DNA of 64,000 nucleotides from Poronia punctata (taxonomy: Eukaryota; Ascomycota; Sordariomycetes; Xylariales; Xylariaceae), in NCBI GenBank assembly GCA_022579005.1, contig MU401511.1, positions 1 through 64,000 on the forward strand, read 5' to 3'. Both the position numbers and the translations under genes were made by a program. The stretch's first letter is position 1. Every line of letters begins with the position of its first letter. The notes below the pieces were generated by a model, which was not told the DNA's origin, ran no database searches, and was given only the letters and a program-made list of their open reading frames with translations. Of this stretch, positions 1-12,016 are shown one piece after another.

Positions 1-3000
1 TATAGCTAACTTATTACCTAAGCTAAAAAAGGTTAAAAAAAGTATAAAAGTAAGTACTATTAATAAATAAACTAAAATTAAAATATAAAAAGCTACTTAA
101 AAAAAATATTTAAAAGCTATAATAATAGTAACTATAATATTATAAATACTTATACTTACTAAAGTAACTAGTAAAGTAAATATTATTAATAATGTTTTTA
201 TTAAATGCTTAATTAACTTTAAAATACTAGACCTATTTATATACGCAGCTTTAACTATTAAAAAATACCTTATCTTAAGTAAAAAAGTATAAAATATAAT
301 AATTTAACTAAAAATTGTTAAAGTTTTTAATACTAAGACTAATTAGGCTAAAAATAAGAAAATAAGTAACTTTAAACTTAAAGTAACTAAATTTTTATTA
401 ACTATAAAAATTTAAAAGCTTTTTAAAATAAAGGAAATTGCTAGGCCTAATAAATAGTTTATATATGCTAGGCTAGATTTTGCTGCTAGCAAAATTATTT
501 AAATTTTAAAGGATTTTTTAAAAATTTAAACTAATTAAAAAATTATTAATATTTTAAAAAAAACTAAATAAAAATACCTTTAGTAAATAACTAGTAATAA
601 ACAAAGTTAAATAGTTAACCTTACTTTTTTAGCGCTAAAAACTAAGTAATTGTTAATAAAGTTTTTAATAAGCTATATAAGCAAAGTTAAATAAAATAAG
701 TAAATAAACTAAGCTTTTTTGCTTATTTAATATTTGTTACTTATTAGTAAATAAAAAAAAATATATAAACTAAACTTATAATAAACTTTTAAGCTTTTAA
801 TAAAATAGCTATACTTAATAACTATTTATTACTTTTATAATTAAAAGTAATTAAATTAGTTTAAAAAAAACGCTATATTACTATAGTAAATACTATAGCT
901 TTTTTTTACTAGTTTAAAGTTTATTTAAATTATTAAAACTAATTTATAATAGTAAGCTTATAAAAACTAAAACGCTTTATAGTAGTACTTATAAAATTTT
1001 ATAACTTGCTAGCATACGTTTAATATTTTATAAACTAAACATTAAAACTATATAAGTTGTTTTATAAAGCTTTTATTAATAATATTATTATATTTTTAAA
1101 TAATAAAGCTAGTTATTTAAAATACTTATAAAAAGTGTTTAACTTATTTAAATAAAAACAAATTTTAATATTACTTAAAAAGTTGTTTTTAAAATACCTT
1201 TTTATAAAACTATTAAGCTTTTATATTAACTTTTTTAAAATATTAACAATTAAGCATAAGTTAGCTGCTTTTAAAAACCTTATATTTTTAAATAACTTAA
1301 AAGCTTTAAAATAGTACTTTAGCAGTAGCAGATTTTTATAAACATTGCTACTATACTACGCTTAATATGCAAAACTTTTATAAAAAAAAAACTGCTTTAT
1401 TAAACAAAAAACGTAAAAAAAAAAAGTATTAAATAGCAATTTAAAAAAGTATTAAGCTTATATTTAATTAACTTATTTTAAACTTATTAAAGCTAAACTT
1501 ATATTTTTTTAAGCTATATAAAACCTTATTTATAAGTATACTATTTTTAAACATTATAACTTAGCGCAAACCTTGTTTATATAAGTAAACGCTTTGCTAA
1601 AATAAAAATTTAATATTATATTATTTTATACTAAAAAAAGCTATAAGTAGCAACTTAGTATATTTATTTTAAATACTTAAATAAAACTTATTATGTTTTT
1701 AAGCTAATTATTATTTTAACTAAAGTTAAAATATAAGCTTTTTAAAATAAAAGTAGCATACATAATATAAGCTTACAAACGCTTTAAAACAATAATTAAA
1801 GCTTTAAATAACTTAGTAGTAGTATTAATAAACTATTTAGCTACTAAAAAAATACTTAACTAAACTAGCTTTAATACTACTTTAATAAATAAAGCAAATA
1901 AAAAGCTAGTTAATATATTAATTTACTTTTTTTAGTATAGCTTATAAACTTATTACTTTTTAAAATAACTAAACTTTATTTTAAATATACTAAGCTAACT
2001 TTAAAACGTTACTAATAAAGTAAACAAAAATAGCAAAGTAATTAAATTAAATAAAAAGCTTATGCTTAATTAAATATAATTAGTTAGCAAAACAATAGCT
2101 ATTATAAATCTTAAAATAAAAAAGAAATTTTAAAAAAGCTATAAAAAAAATTTAAAATATTATTAAATTTTGCAAAGAATTTAAAATAACAATAAAAACG
2201 TTATAAATTTTTTAAAGCCTAGCTATTTATTTAAAGTTACTAAAGATTTAATTAATAATATAAACTAAAAAAAAAACTAAAAGCTATATATATTAAAAAG
2301 TATAGTAGCAACGTTTATAGCAATAATATATAATAATAAATACTACTTTAAAAAATAATATATATTATAAAACTTAAACTAATACTTAATTTAATTTAAA
2401 ACAAAGCTAGTTAAAAAGTATATTAACTATTATAATATATATAAACTTTGTGCAACTTTATAAAAAAAGCTATATAGTTTTTATTAAGTAATAAAACTAA
2501 TAAATTTACGCTTTATAAAAACTATAGCTATAAACTTTATTATAAAGCTTTTAAAAGTTAAATTAGCTAACTTACTTTAAAAATTAAAAAGCTATAAATA
2601 TTTTAATACTTTAATAATAACTACTTATATTATATTTAAATAGTTATTATTAATACCTAGCAATATAAAGTATACTGCTAAAAACTAAATAGCTATATTT
2701 ATTTAAATAATTTTACTAACTAATTAAAGCGTTTTATTAAGCATTATTTTAAACTAAAACTAAAAGTTTACTTTAGCTTTTTAAAAAAAGCTATAAAAAA
2801 GTTTTAGTGCAAAACTTTTAATATTAACAGCTTACTATTTATAAATAAACAAAGCTTTAAAACAAAAAAATTAAATAGTTAAAATAGTAATACGTTACTT
2901 TTGCTTTAAATATTTAAAAAAAAATAAACTAAACTATTACTAATATTATAATAAAACTTAAATAGTAGCTACTTTAAAACTATTAAAGCTTTTGCTTATA

Positions 3001-6000
3001 AACTACTATTTAAATTTTAATTGCTTAAATTTAATAATATTATTATATAGTTAAAAAAAATAATTTTAATAGCATTAAATTTAAATAAGTTAAATACTTT
3101 TTAAATTTACTTTTAATAAAACGCAAAACTAGCTATAAACTTTGCTACTACTTACGCTAAACAATATTATAATTAAAAGCATAAATTAATTAAATTTAGC
3201 AAAAAAAAGTAAAGTTTATTTTTAACTTTATTATAAATATTATCTACTTAGTTAACTATTTTAAAAATACTTTTAATAATATGCTAACCTTTAAAAGGTA
3301 AAGAAAAAAATCGGAAAACTAGCTTATAAAATTAATTTACTAAAAACTTTTAAAATATATTTAATTATATTTATAGCTTACCTATTTTTTAAACAAAAAG
3401 GTAAAAACCCGTTTTATTAATTTGTCTTAATACTAGGTCTAATTTAAAACAACTAACTAAACCTAAAAAAAGCTAATAAATTATTTAAAGTTAAAACTAT
3501 TTTAAATTACTAACTAAACTGCTTTAAAAAAAGTTTTTAATACTTAGTTAAATAAAAAAGTTATAGTTATAAAAATAACTAGTAGCGCTTTAAATAGCAA
3601 CTATATAGCGCTAAGCAGTTAATTTAAAAGTATTAAAATTAATTAAAAAGTTAGCTAAAAATAAAAAAAGTTATACTTAATAAAACTAACTATAAGTAGT
3701 AAAAAAGACCTTATAAAGCAAAAAGAACAAAAAAAGTGCAAAAATAAACAAATTAGCACTTAAAATCGTTAAGGTTAACGTTGCTTTTTTTATATAGCTA
3801 GCACTTAATATAACGTATTATAAAAGGACCTATTATAAGGATAAAGTCTTATAGCCTTAGATTAAATAGCTAAATTAAATAAAGACTAGCGCACTAAGGT
3901 TAATTGGTTAATAATAACTAATTAACCTAACCTTGCTAAATTCCTTCCTTTTTACATTATTAATTTATAGAATTTACTATACTACTTTATAGTTTCCTTT
4001 ACTATATTTATTATAAGTGCTATTAAACTATATTATTATTAATATATGCTTTAATAAAGTTAGTAACGTTTTTAGCTTAATAATATTAAAGCTATAAAAT
4101 TAAATCTTATATAAGTATAAAAAAGTTAATATTTTTAGTTTATATACTAGCTTATAACTATTAATAAAAGTTAAAATTGCTTTTTTTTAACTTTTTGCTT
4201 TTATATATAAAAATATATTAAACTTGCTTTTTATTATAAATTTTAAGCTTAAATTGCCTATACAATATATACTAGTACAAAATGCTTATTTACTTAAAAT
4301 AATTCCCTATACTATAATTAGCTACTATTTTTTTTAGCAAACTTTAAAAGTTTACTTATATACTTTAAAGTGTTAATATTTCTTTTATAATATATTTTAA
4401 CAATATAGTTATATTATTTATAAGCTTTTTTAAGCGCTAGCTAGCTTATTATAAAAAATAACTTTTTATTTATAAATATTTTAATAAAAAAGCAAGTAGT
4501 TTTTATATATTATTATTATAACCTAACTTTTTTTTTATATTTGCGCTACTTTTGCTTACTAAAGTTATAAATAACCTTTATAAGCGTAGTAATACTAATA
4601 AAAGCGTTTTAAAATTAAATTTAAACTTTATAATAAGCTAATTTTAACTTTAATAAATTTATTACTTTAAAATTATAATAGCTTTATATAAATATAATAT
4701 ACTACTTTTTTTTATAGCTTATATAAGTATTATTAAAATAGTTAATAATTAATTTTTAGTTTATAAATTTGCTTTAAAAGTTATTTTAATGCTTTATTAT
4801 TATTGCTAGCAACTTTATATACGCTATATACTTTTAAAGCGTTAAAACGCTATTAATAAAGTAGTTAATAGCAAGCTTGCTATTATAAAAACGCGCTTTT
4901 ATATAGCAAACCTTATTAGCGCTATAAGTGTATTTATAAAAAGCTAAAAACTTGCAAAGTATTAGATTTAAAGCAATAGCTATTTTTTTAGCTATATATT
5001 TTATATAAAAAACTACTTTATTACTTAATAAAAAAAAAGTAATTTATATTAGCTTAAATCTTAGCAGCTTTTTTCTTTTTTACTTTATATTAACACTAGT
5101 ATAAACGTTTTTTATAATATGCTATAAGCATAGTTATTATTATATATAGTTACTTTATATTACTTAAATAGCGTTTTTTTTAGCAAAAAAATAGTTAGTT
5201 ATTATAATATAAAGTAAATAAGCTATATTTAGCTATTTTTATAGCGTATTAACGCACTTTAAAGCTTATTATATTATAATAGTTTACTTATTAAAAATTA
5301 AAGTATAATTAATATTAAAATAAATGCTAACTAATATAATGCTATTAAGTTAAAATAATAGCATATTATATTTATAAACATAATAAGTAAAATTTATTAT
5401 AATAAGCTTATTATAGTGTTTATATATTTTTTAAAACTAATAAAAAAATTAAAACAAACTAACTAAGTGCTTATTTTTAACTAAAAGTATGCTAAACATA
5501 TTGTTTTTTGCTTATAGCTATATTAAGATTTTAAAGGCATTACTAAAAACTTTTTTTTGCTTTTTTTAATAAATAAAAGCATAATTATTAACGTTTTTTA
5601 TAGTAGCTATGCAATTAAAGTTAGCAGTAAGTAAGTTAGCGTAAATTTTAGTATATAACTTATAAATAGCAACGTTATATTTTATTACTTTTTATTAAGT
5701 AGTTATAAAAGCTTAATAAGTATAGTAATCTTTTAAATTACTTAATAAAAAGTAGTTATAATAAGATTTAATAACTTTAAAATATTAATAGCTATTGCTA
5801 AGTTTAGCAGCGCTTTTAAATTTATAATTAGTTTTTTTTAATATAAATTTTCTTATATATAAAAAAGCTTTAAACTTAAACGCTTTAGCTTTATTATATA
5901 AAACCTTATATTTTATTACTATTTTATTTTTATTTTAATATAAAAGTATAAAAATTATACTATAGCTATAAATAATATTATAAGCTTAAATAGCTATAAA

Positions 6001-6993
6001 GCAACTAAAAAACGTTTTATATTATAAAAATAAAAATAATAAGATTTTAGTATTGCTATACTTAAAGTTTGCTATATTAATAATAAATACTAGTTAGCAA
6101 AAAATTTAAAAAATATTTAATATAAAAGTTAATAAGCAATGTTAAAAAACAAAATAAGTAAAGTTAATAGTAAAGTAACTATAAAAATTTAATTTTTTAT
6201 ACTAGTATATTTAGTATATTAACGCGTAAAAAAAACTATATATATTATTGTTTATAGTATAAATAGCAAATTTGCTATATAAACTATATAAAAAATAAAT
6301 TATTTATATTATAAAAAAAATATATTATAAAGCTAATTTGCTAATTTATATACAAGCTATATAGCTATAGCTAACGTAAATTTTTTTTTTTTTTTTAAAA
6401 AAGTTACTTACTTTTTTTTACTTTTTTAACTATACTTAAGCCTTGCTAACTAACTTTTTATTGCGTTTTTAAATAAATTAGCTAACTTTAAAGCTTATAA
6501 ACTAATTTTTTATAATATTGCATATTAATATACTTTATAGCGCTTTTATTGCTTATTTACTAGCTTTAAAGCTATAGCTTAGCTTTTTTTTAGCTTTTAT
6601 TATTATTTTTATTTTTATTATTTATTTAGTATTTTTTTTTTTTAATAACTTATAAGCTTAAAAGCTAAATTTAGCAGTTTTTAGTTTAAATATACTTTAT
6701 TAAGTTAATTTTAGTTAGCTTATATATATTGTTTATAATATTGTTTTTATTGCTATAAAAATATAAAAAGTATAACTACTAGTTTTAAAGCTTAGTGCTA
6801 TAACGTAAACAAATTTGCTTTACTTTTATTAAAAAGTATTATTATATTATAATTATTATAAAGTTTATTTATTTATTTAACTTTTACTAATATAATAGCT
6901 ATTAACAAAGTAATAAAACTTTTTAACTAACTAGCTAACTATAGCGCTAAAGTTAGCTTTGCTATTTTAATAATTTATTTAAATAATAAACTT

Positions 6994-7305
6994 AGCTAGG
7001 TTAAAACTAATAAAATTAATAAATAAATAAAACTAAAAAAAATATTATTATTATTATAGTAAACTATTTATTAAAAGCTTAAAAGTAAACTAAAAAAAGT
7101 ATTATTACTATTATAATAAACTATTTTAAAAGTTTAAAAAGTTTTTTATACTTTTAAACTTTTAAAAAATAGTTTGCTATAATAGTAATAATACTTTTTT
7201 TAGTTTGCTTTTAAGCATTTAATAAATAATTTGCTATAATAATAATAATACTTTTTTTAATTTTATTTATTTATTAATTTAATTAACTTTAATACTATGC
7301 TAGCT
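6994..7305. repeat. About 312-bp imperfect palindrome with internally duplicated arms
   Basis: The sequence from AGCTAG at 6,994 to CTAGCT at 7,305 reads nearly the same on both strands, with the centre near 7,150. Each arm contains two related units of about 56 bp (AACTAAAAAAA, then a TATTATTA run, then ATAGTAAACTATTT). Many arm differences are transitions, such as GTAAAC in the left arm against GCAAAC in the reverse complement of the right arm, as RIP would leave. It may be a foldback or MITE-like element, or two head-to-head copies. No target duplication was identified. Confidence 0.75.
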
Positions 7306-7621
7306 ATATTATTTAAGTAAAAATTAGCAATTTTAGCAGCTTTAGTAGCTTTAGCTAAAAAAAACTAAAAAGTTTTTAAGCTAGCTACTTTAGCAGTAGC
7401 TTTGCTTACGCTTTATAGCTAGCTATTAGTATAGCTATAGCTACTAAAGCTACTTAGTAGTATTAAAAAGTATAAAAATAGTAAAAAAGGTTAAAATATA
7501 ATAAAGTTAAAAATAAAATAAATATAGCAAAAGTAAGTAAATAAGTAAAAAATATAATTTTAAAAAAAAAAATTAGTATACTATAAAATAAGTAACTTTA
7601 CTTATTTATTTACTTACTTTA

Positions 7622-7716
7622 TTTATATATATATATATACGCTTTTTATTATTATTTATATATATATATATGCTTTTTATTATTACTTATATATATACGC
7701 TGCTATTATTATTGCT
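7622..7716. repeat. Minisatellite of (TA)n plus CGCTTTTTATTATTA units
   Basis: Three consecutive imperfect units each begin with a TATATA run followed by (A/T)CGCTTTTTATTATTA or a close variant. They lie inside the AT-rich block just before its right edge. Confidence 0.7.
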
Positions 7717-7920
7717 ATAATTTTTAAATAGCTTTAAAAATAAGCTTATAATAGCTAATTTAAGTGCACTTTATATTTATAAAGTATTAATTTATACTTA
7801 ATTATAAAAATAACTATAATACTAAATATAAAGCATTATATTTAAATATAAAGTACTAAATAGCTTTATTATTATTAAATATTAATAGCAGTAACTTAAG
7901 CAATACCTAGGTCTATTAAT

Positions 7921-10900
7921 TTTAAGTTACTTATTTTTTTAAGTACCGGTGTATAGCTACCCTTGTCTAGATTTATATACAAAATAGGTAGCATAATAGA
8001 CTATTGCAGCCTAAGTAAAGAACTCCTTAGATGTAGGAATTTTTTAAAGTAGACGTAGGTAGGCTAAAAGGACTGACGATGGCTTACATTGTGGGTGGGC
8101 ACTAGGCTACTACTTAGGTAATTAGTGGTCAAACCACCCCCACTACTCGTATTTTCCCTAGGAACCTAACTACTTTACCTATATCAAATATACGGTACGT
8201 CTTTACACGCGTGTAGTTAGGGTGGTCAGTGGTGGTGTAAAATGTAAGCATGCTTACATTACAGGTATTAGATACATGTATGTTTAAAGTAGGTACCTGT
8301 TTGTACCATCTCTGTTGCTAGGTACCCCTAGAAGTAGTATGTATGATATGGCACGATCTACGAGTACAGGAGGGTTCAAGAATGTTGCTCAGAGCCTTAG
8401 CAGAACTTAGGTTGTGATCAAGCCCTCACAATGGACCAATCCGACCGACCGACCGACCGCCCCCCCCCTTCGGCGTCTCTCATCGGTTCTCATGCAAGCA
8501 TATGGACTGATTAACGTCGCCGCATCCCAACCCAGCACAAGCACCCCCTAACATTACACATAGTGACATATCTGCCTTGCATATCCCGTGATCGACACAC
8601 CCTTTAAACAACATTCGCCTTGGGGCATCATACACCTTATCCAGATCTTGATCGATAAGTATCACTTGGGCCGTAGGGACTCAGGGAGAGATAGCGCGGC
8701 AGTGCGGGTCAGAGAGAGATGGAATGGAGATCTAACCATCTATCTAGGTTAAGATAGTATCTATTACAGCATCATCAATCTTTCTTCCCAACCTGCAAGT
8801 TGTTGATAGGAGCTCTACTCTGCAACATTGTGTAATCACTGCCCAAACTGGTAAAGCAAGGATGTTGTGACCCTGTGTTCGACAAATGGGTTATACCTAT
8901 AAATACCTAGAATATCTACATGAGATATGCCTTGCAATCGAGATTTATGTGACGATCTCGACACAGCGCTGCATGGGCAACATATGTGTATTTCCATTAT
9001 TCTCGTTACAGGTATTTATGTTGCACTGGATATAAGTGCATACCTATGTCGCTACCACTCTTCTTCACGCGGGCCGTACCTGAGTACTGCTGCTCCCCGA
9101 AAAGTTTGCAAGCGGTAAGCTATGGCTCGGAAACCTACGAGTACTCGTAGAAACAATAATGATGATGTCGACATAACGGGTACAGCTTGCTCAGCTCTAT
9201 TTGTACGCATTTAATATGCAGGTTGGTATATCTACAAGAGTACATGTGTGTGTATCAATCCCGAATGACCAATAGCTGTACTGTATAAGCCACGGACACC
9301 CTCCGGTAGGACCATAGGTTAGGAACCGAAGATGTGGGTTTGTCTGTTTCTGGTCTTGTTTTGCCCGTTATGGATTTTCCAAAAATTTAAAACCGATTTG
9401 TTGCCCTTTTGCATCCGAGATCTCGATGATATGTTGTGATGACGACGGGAAATTTAAAATCCGACCGCAAAAAATGCCTGTGTCTGTTATTAGCATCTAA
9501 TTTCAAAATGCATGATGCCGGCCAAGATACGGATCGTCGATTTGGCTTTCCAAACACTGTTCTCAGCACTGGGCAGAGCGCTAGTGCTACTTATATAACC
9601 CACATCTACCTTGGGTACATGTAGGTTAGTAGGTACTGTACATTTTAAGTACCTAGAAGTTAGGGATGAGAGTTGGTGATCAACGACCACACGTCCGTCG
9701 TAGGTACATGTAGTTAACCATCTCAAGTCTTAGCCCCGTGTTCTGCCCGCGCTGCCAGCCTAGTAAACACATATATAACCTAGTAAAAGTCCTAGACTTC
9801 CACGACTTTTCTGGTTTGGCCAATGCTTCCTACCTAGCGACAGTCAGTATGTCTGTTTGCGTACCTTATGGCAAGTTGATGCTCTGAAGTCCTGACTTGG
9901 GACGGCCTACCAATCCGGAAAGCATACCGGACAGATGCTTATATGTAGGGTAGGTGGTCAGAGACGGAATCGCATGATGAGCTGGGGCTCGGCTTCTACT
10001 TGTAGGGCTTCTTTGATTTTGGTGGTTGAGAAAAGAGAGGGCAGATAGGTAAGGTAGGTACCTACTGTAGGAGCGGCCAGACACGGCTGCCCCTGCCCTG
10101 CCAAGGCCTACTGTACAAAGTGTAGGTACTTCTCAGATTGGTTGTTATTCGTCATATTCCCAATACCGACTCCGTTTATTCCCCATTTATCAGACCACTC
10201 CCCACCCCCCCTAGGAGCGTCCTGCCGCTCTCTATTCTCAACTTATTTATCAGGCCACTCCCCGCAGACTCATATGGCTTGCCTTCAATTCGTTCAAAAC
10301 CCAATGCCTGTCTTCCCTAGGGCTAGGGTATTACCGCCTGTGTTGCCCTTATGGCATTCAAAAGGTACCAGTACAATATATGTCTCACCACACCTCGAAC
10401 CTTTCACGGGACGTGCAATTACTGTAGACAGTGAGGGACAAATATCTTGAGTTATTTGGGCACGCGATGTTGCAGCTGTCCAGCGGGGCAAATGTGTGCG
10501 CGCTTCTGTTCGGAGGCTGTAGTGATAGTTGCAGATGAGATCGAGATGGGTAGAATCTCCTATCACCAGTCACAGATTACCTACTGTACTTGTAGTGATA
10601 GTTGCAGATGAGATCGAGATGGGTAGAATCTCCTATCACCAGTCACAGATTACCTACTGTACTTGTAGTCATAGACAAGCTGGTCTTGCAGAGTGTTTAC
10701 AATAGACAATACCGCCTACCTACGAGTACTAGGTAGTCAAGGTGCCATTGCGCTATCCACGTAGTAAAGACTTACAGCCGCATGTGCTATGCTAGCTCAG
10801 CCTAGCTGGCTTTATTCTGCATCCCTCCTCATTTCCCTACAACCTTATCCATATCTCCTAGATAATCTACAAATGCTGGCATATTTAAAAGATATGGCCA

Positions 10901-12016
10901 GTACTGTATGTCCAGACCATGTATGAGTAGGTTGCAGTTGTTAGGTACATACACACACACATAGTGTAGGTATGTACTTATGTACAATTTTTGCCTTTGG
11001 TACAAGGAATTGAACTGCTCCTACCTACTACGTGTATTTGTTACACACTACCCGTATTGCTAGTAAGTCATGAATAGTTAAGGTACATGTACATGCAAAA
11101 GCCCAATCCTTAAATGGGATACCCACCCACATTAGGGATCTCAGTTACGCTGGGAGATCGAACATGTTGGACAGTGCGACGCCGCCGGAGCTCCATAGAT
11201 GCTAAAATTCCAGAACCCACTTAAACATTGCCATTGACGCCTACAGGGCAAATGAGACAAGTCGATTTACCTTGCGTTCTATGTCTTTACACGTAGATGC
11301 ACCACCATTGATATATGTTTTCATCTCCATTGCTTGAATCGCCTGGCCTCAGATACTTACAACCAGCTCCATCTGCGACAAAGAAATAACAACAAAAGCT
11401 CTGGTGTTTCTTGGCGATATCGGCTGCTACAGTTCATGTACCCTCGTCGTCGGCACATCGAGAGAAGAAACTACAGCGATAGAGGCTACAGCGGTCTGTC
11501 TCCCTACAGAACTGGATTTGGACCTGAATTCCTGCCCTCGCGGATCAAGACTTGAAGGGTTCCTTGCCGACTGCCTGTCAGTGTGCTTCACGCGTTTTTA
11601 CCGGCCTCGTCTTGTTTGTCCAGACTCGATATCTCGCCTCGACTTTGCAGCAAGCCCTTCGTAACTTATTGCGGCTAATCGCAATCGGCGCTTAAGCCTT
11701 CCCCTTACGACCACACCAATATCCGCTGCCCCTCCTGGGAAAGAGGTTATTAGACCTTCATCGTGTGGTGTCAGGCATCCGATAGCCAGTAACCACCAAC
11801 CTGCATCTGCCTTGGTTGTCAACCGACGCAGCCTGCCCAAGCGTTACACTGGCGCTGATCGTCGACGAAAGTCATATTGTAACCGAAACACGTCCACACG
11901 GACACATCCGATCGCGCCGTTACCCCATCATCTCATTTGCGCCCCAATCTGGACATTGCCCATCTGATGCTGGTAAGCCAGTCTACCGTGGAAACTCGGT
12001 AGCGCTAGTAAACTAC
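7921..12016. other. Gene-free interval before the HMG-box gene
   Basis: About 4 kb of normal-composition DNA with no frame I can support. It holds a (GACC)n-C9 simple tract at 8,437-8,468, a 16-bp perfect palindrome at 9,135-9,150 (an example of the dispersed TACGAGTAC word), and an exact 73-bp tandem duplication at 10,518-10,663. Open frames of 60-106 codons here lack recognisable motifs. The last few hundred bases are likely 5' leader of the HMG-box gene, since the frame is open upstream of its ATG back to 11,816 without another ATG. Confidence 0.6.
10518..10663. repeat. Exact 73-bp tandem duplication
   Basis: Units 10,518-10,590 and 10,591-10,663 are identical as I read them, and a third copy starts (TGTAGT) before diverging at 10,670. 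Inside each unit GTGATAG and CTATCAC can pair as a hairpin stem. Perfect identity implies a recent duplication or conversion; the unit is short enough to escape RIP. Confidence 0.9.

Larger units (their letters stand above)
1..7920. repeat. AT-rich, RIP-degraded gene-free block
   Basis: Very AT-rich DNA with no open frame of 60 codons on either strand. C occurs mostly as ACT/GCT and G mostly as AGT/AGC; CpA and TpG are scarce and the survivors tend to sit in GCA/TGC. That pattern is expected from RIP, which turns CpA into TpA on repeated DNA in Pezizomycotina. Several stretches translate into long frames broken mostly by TAA/TAG (for example minus strand about 5,050-4,000), suggesting dead transposon genes, but I could not assign a family and found no LTR pair. 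The segment 3,280-3,960 is slightly richer in GC. The block ends where normal composition begins near 7,920. Confidence 0.85.

Noticed and set aside
3895..3945. GGTTAATT / AATTAACC inverted motif in the first AT-rich block as a transposon end.
   Set aside because: Pairing is imperfect and short, and no partner end was found.
10142..10450. Overlapping 60-102 codon frames on both strands.
   Set aside because: Open in several frames at once, Pro/Ser-rich by composition, no domain or intron-exon logic.
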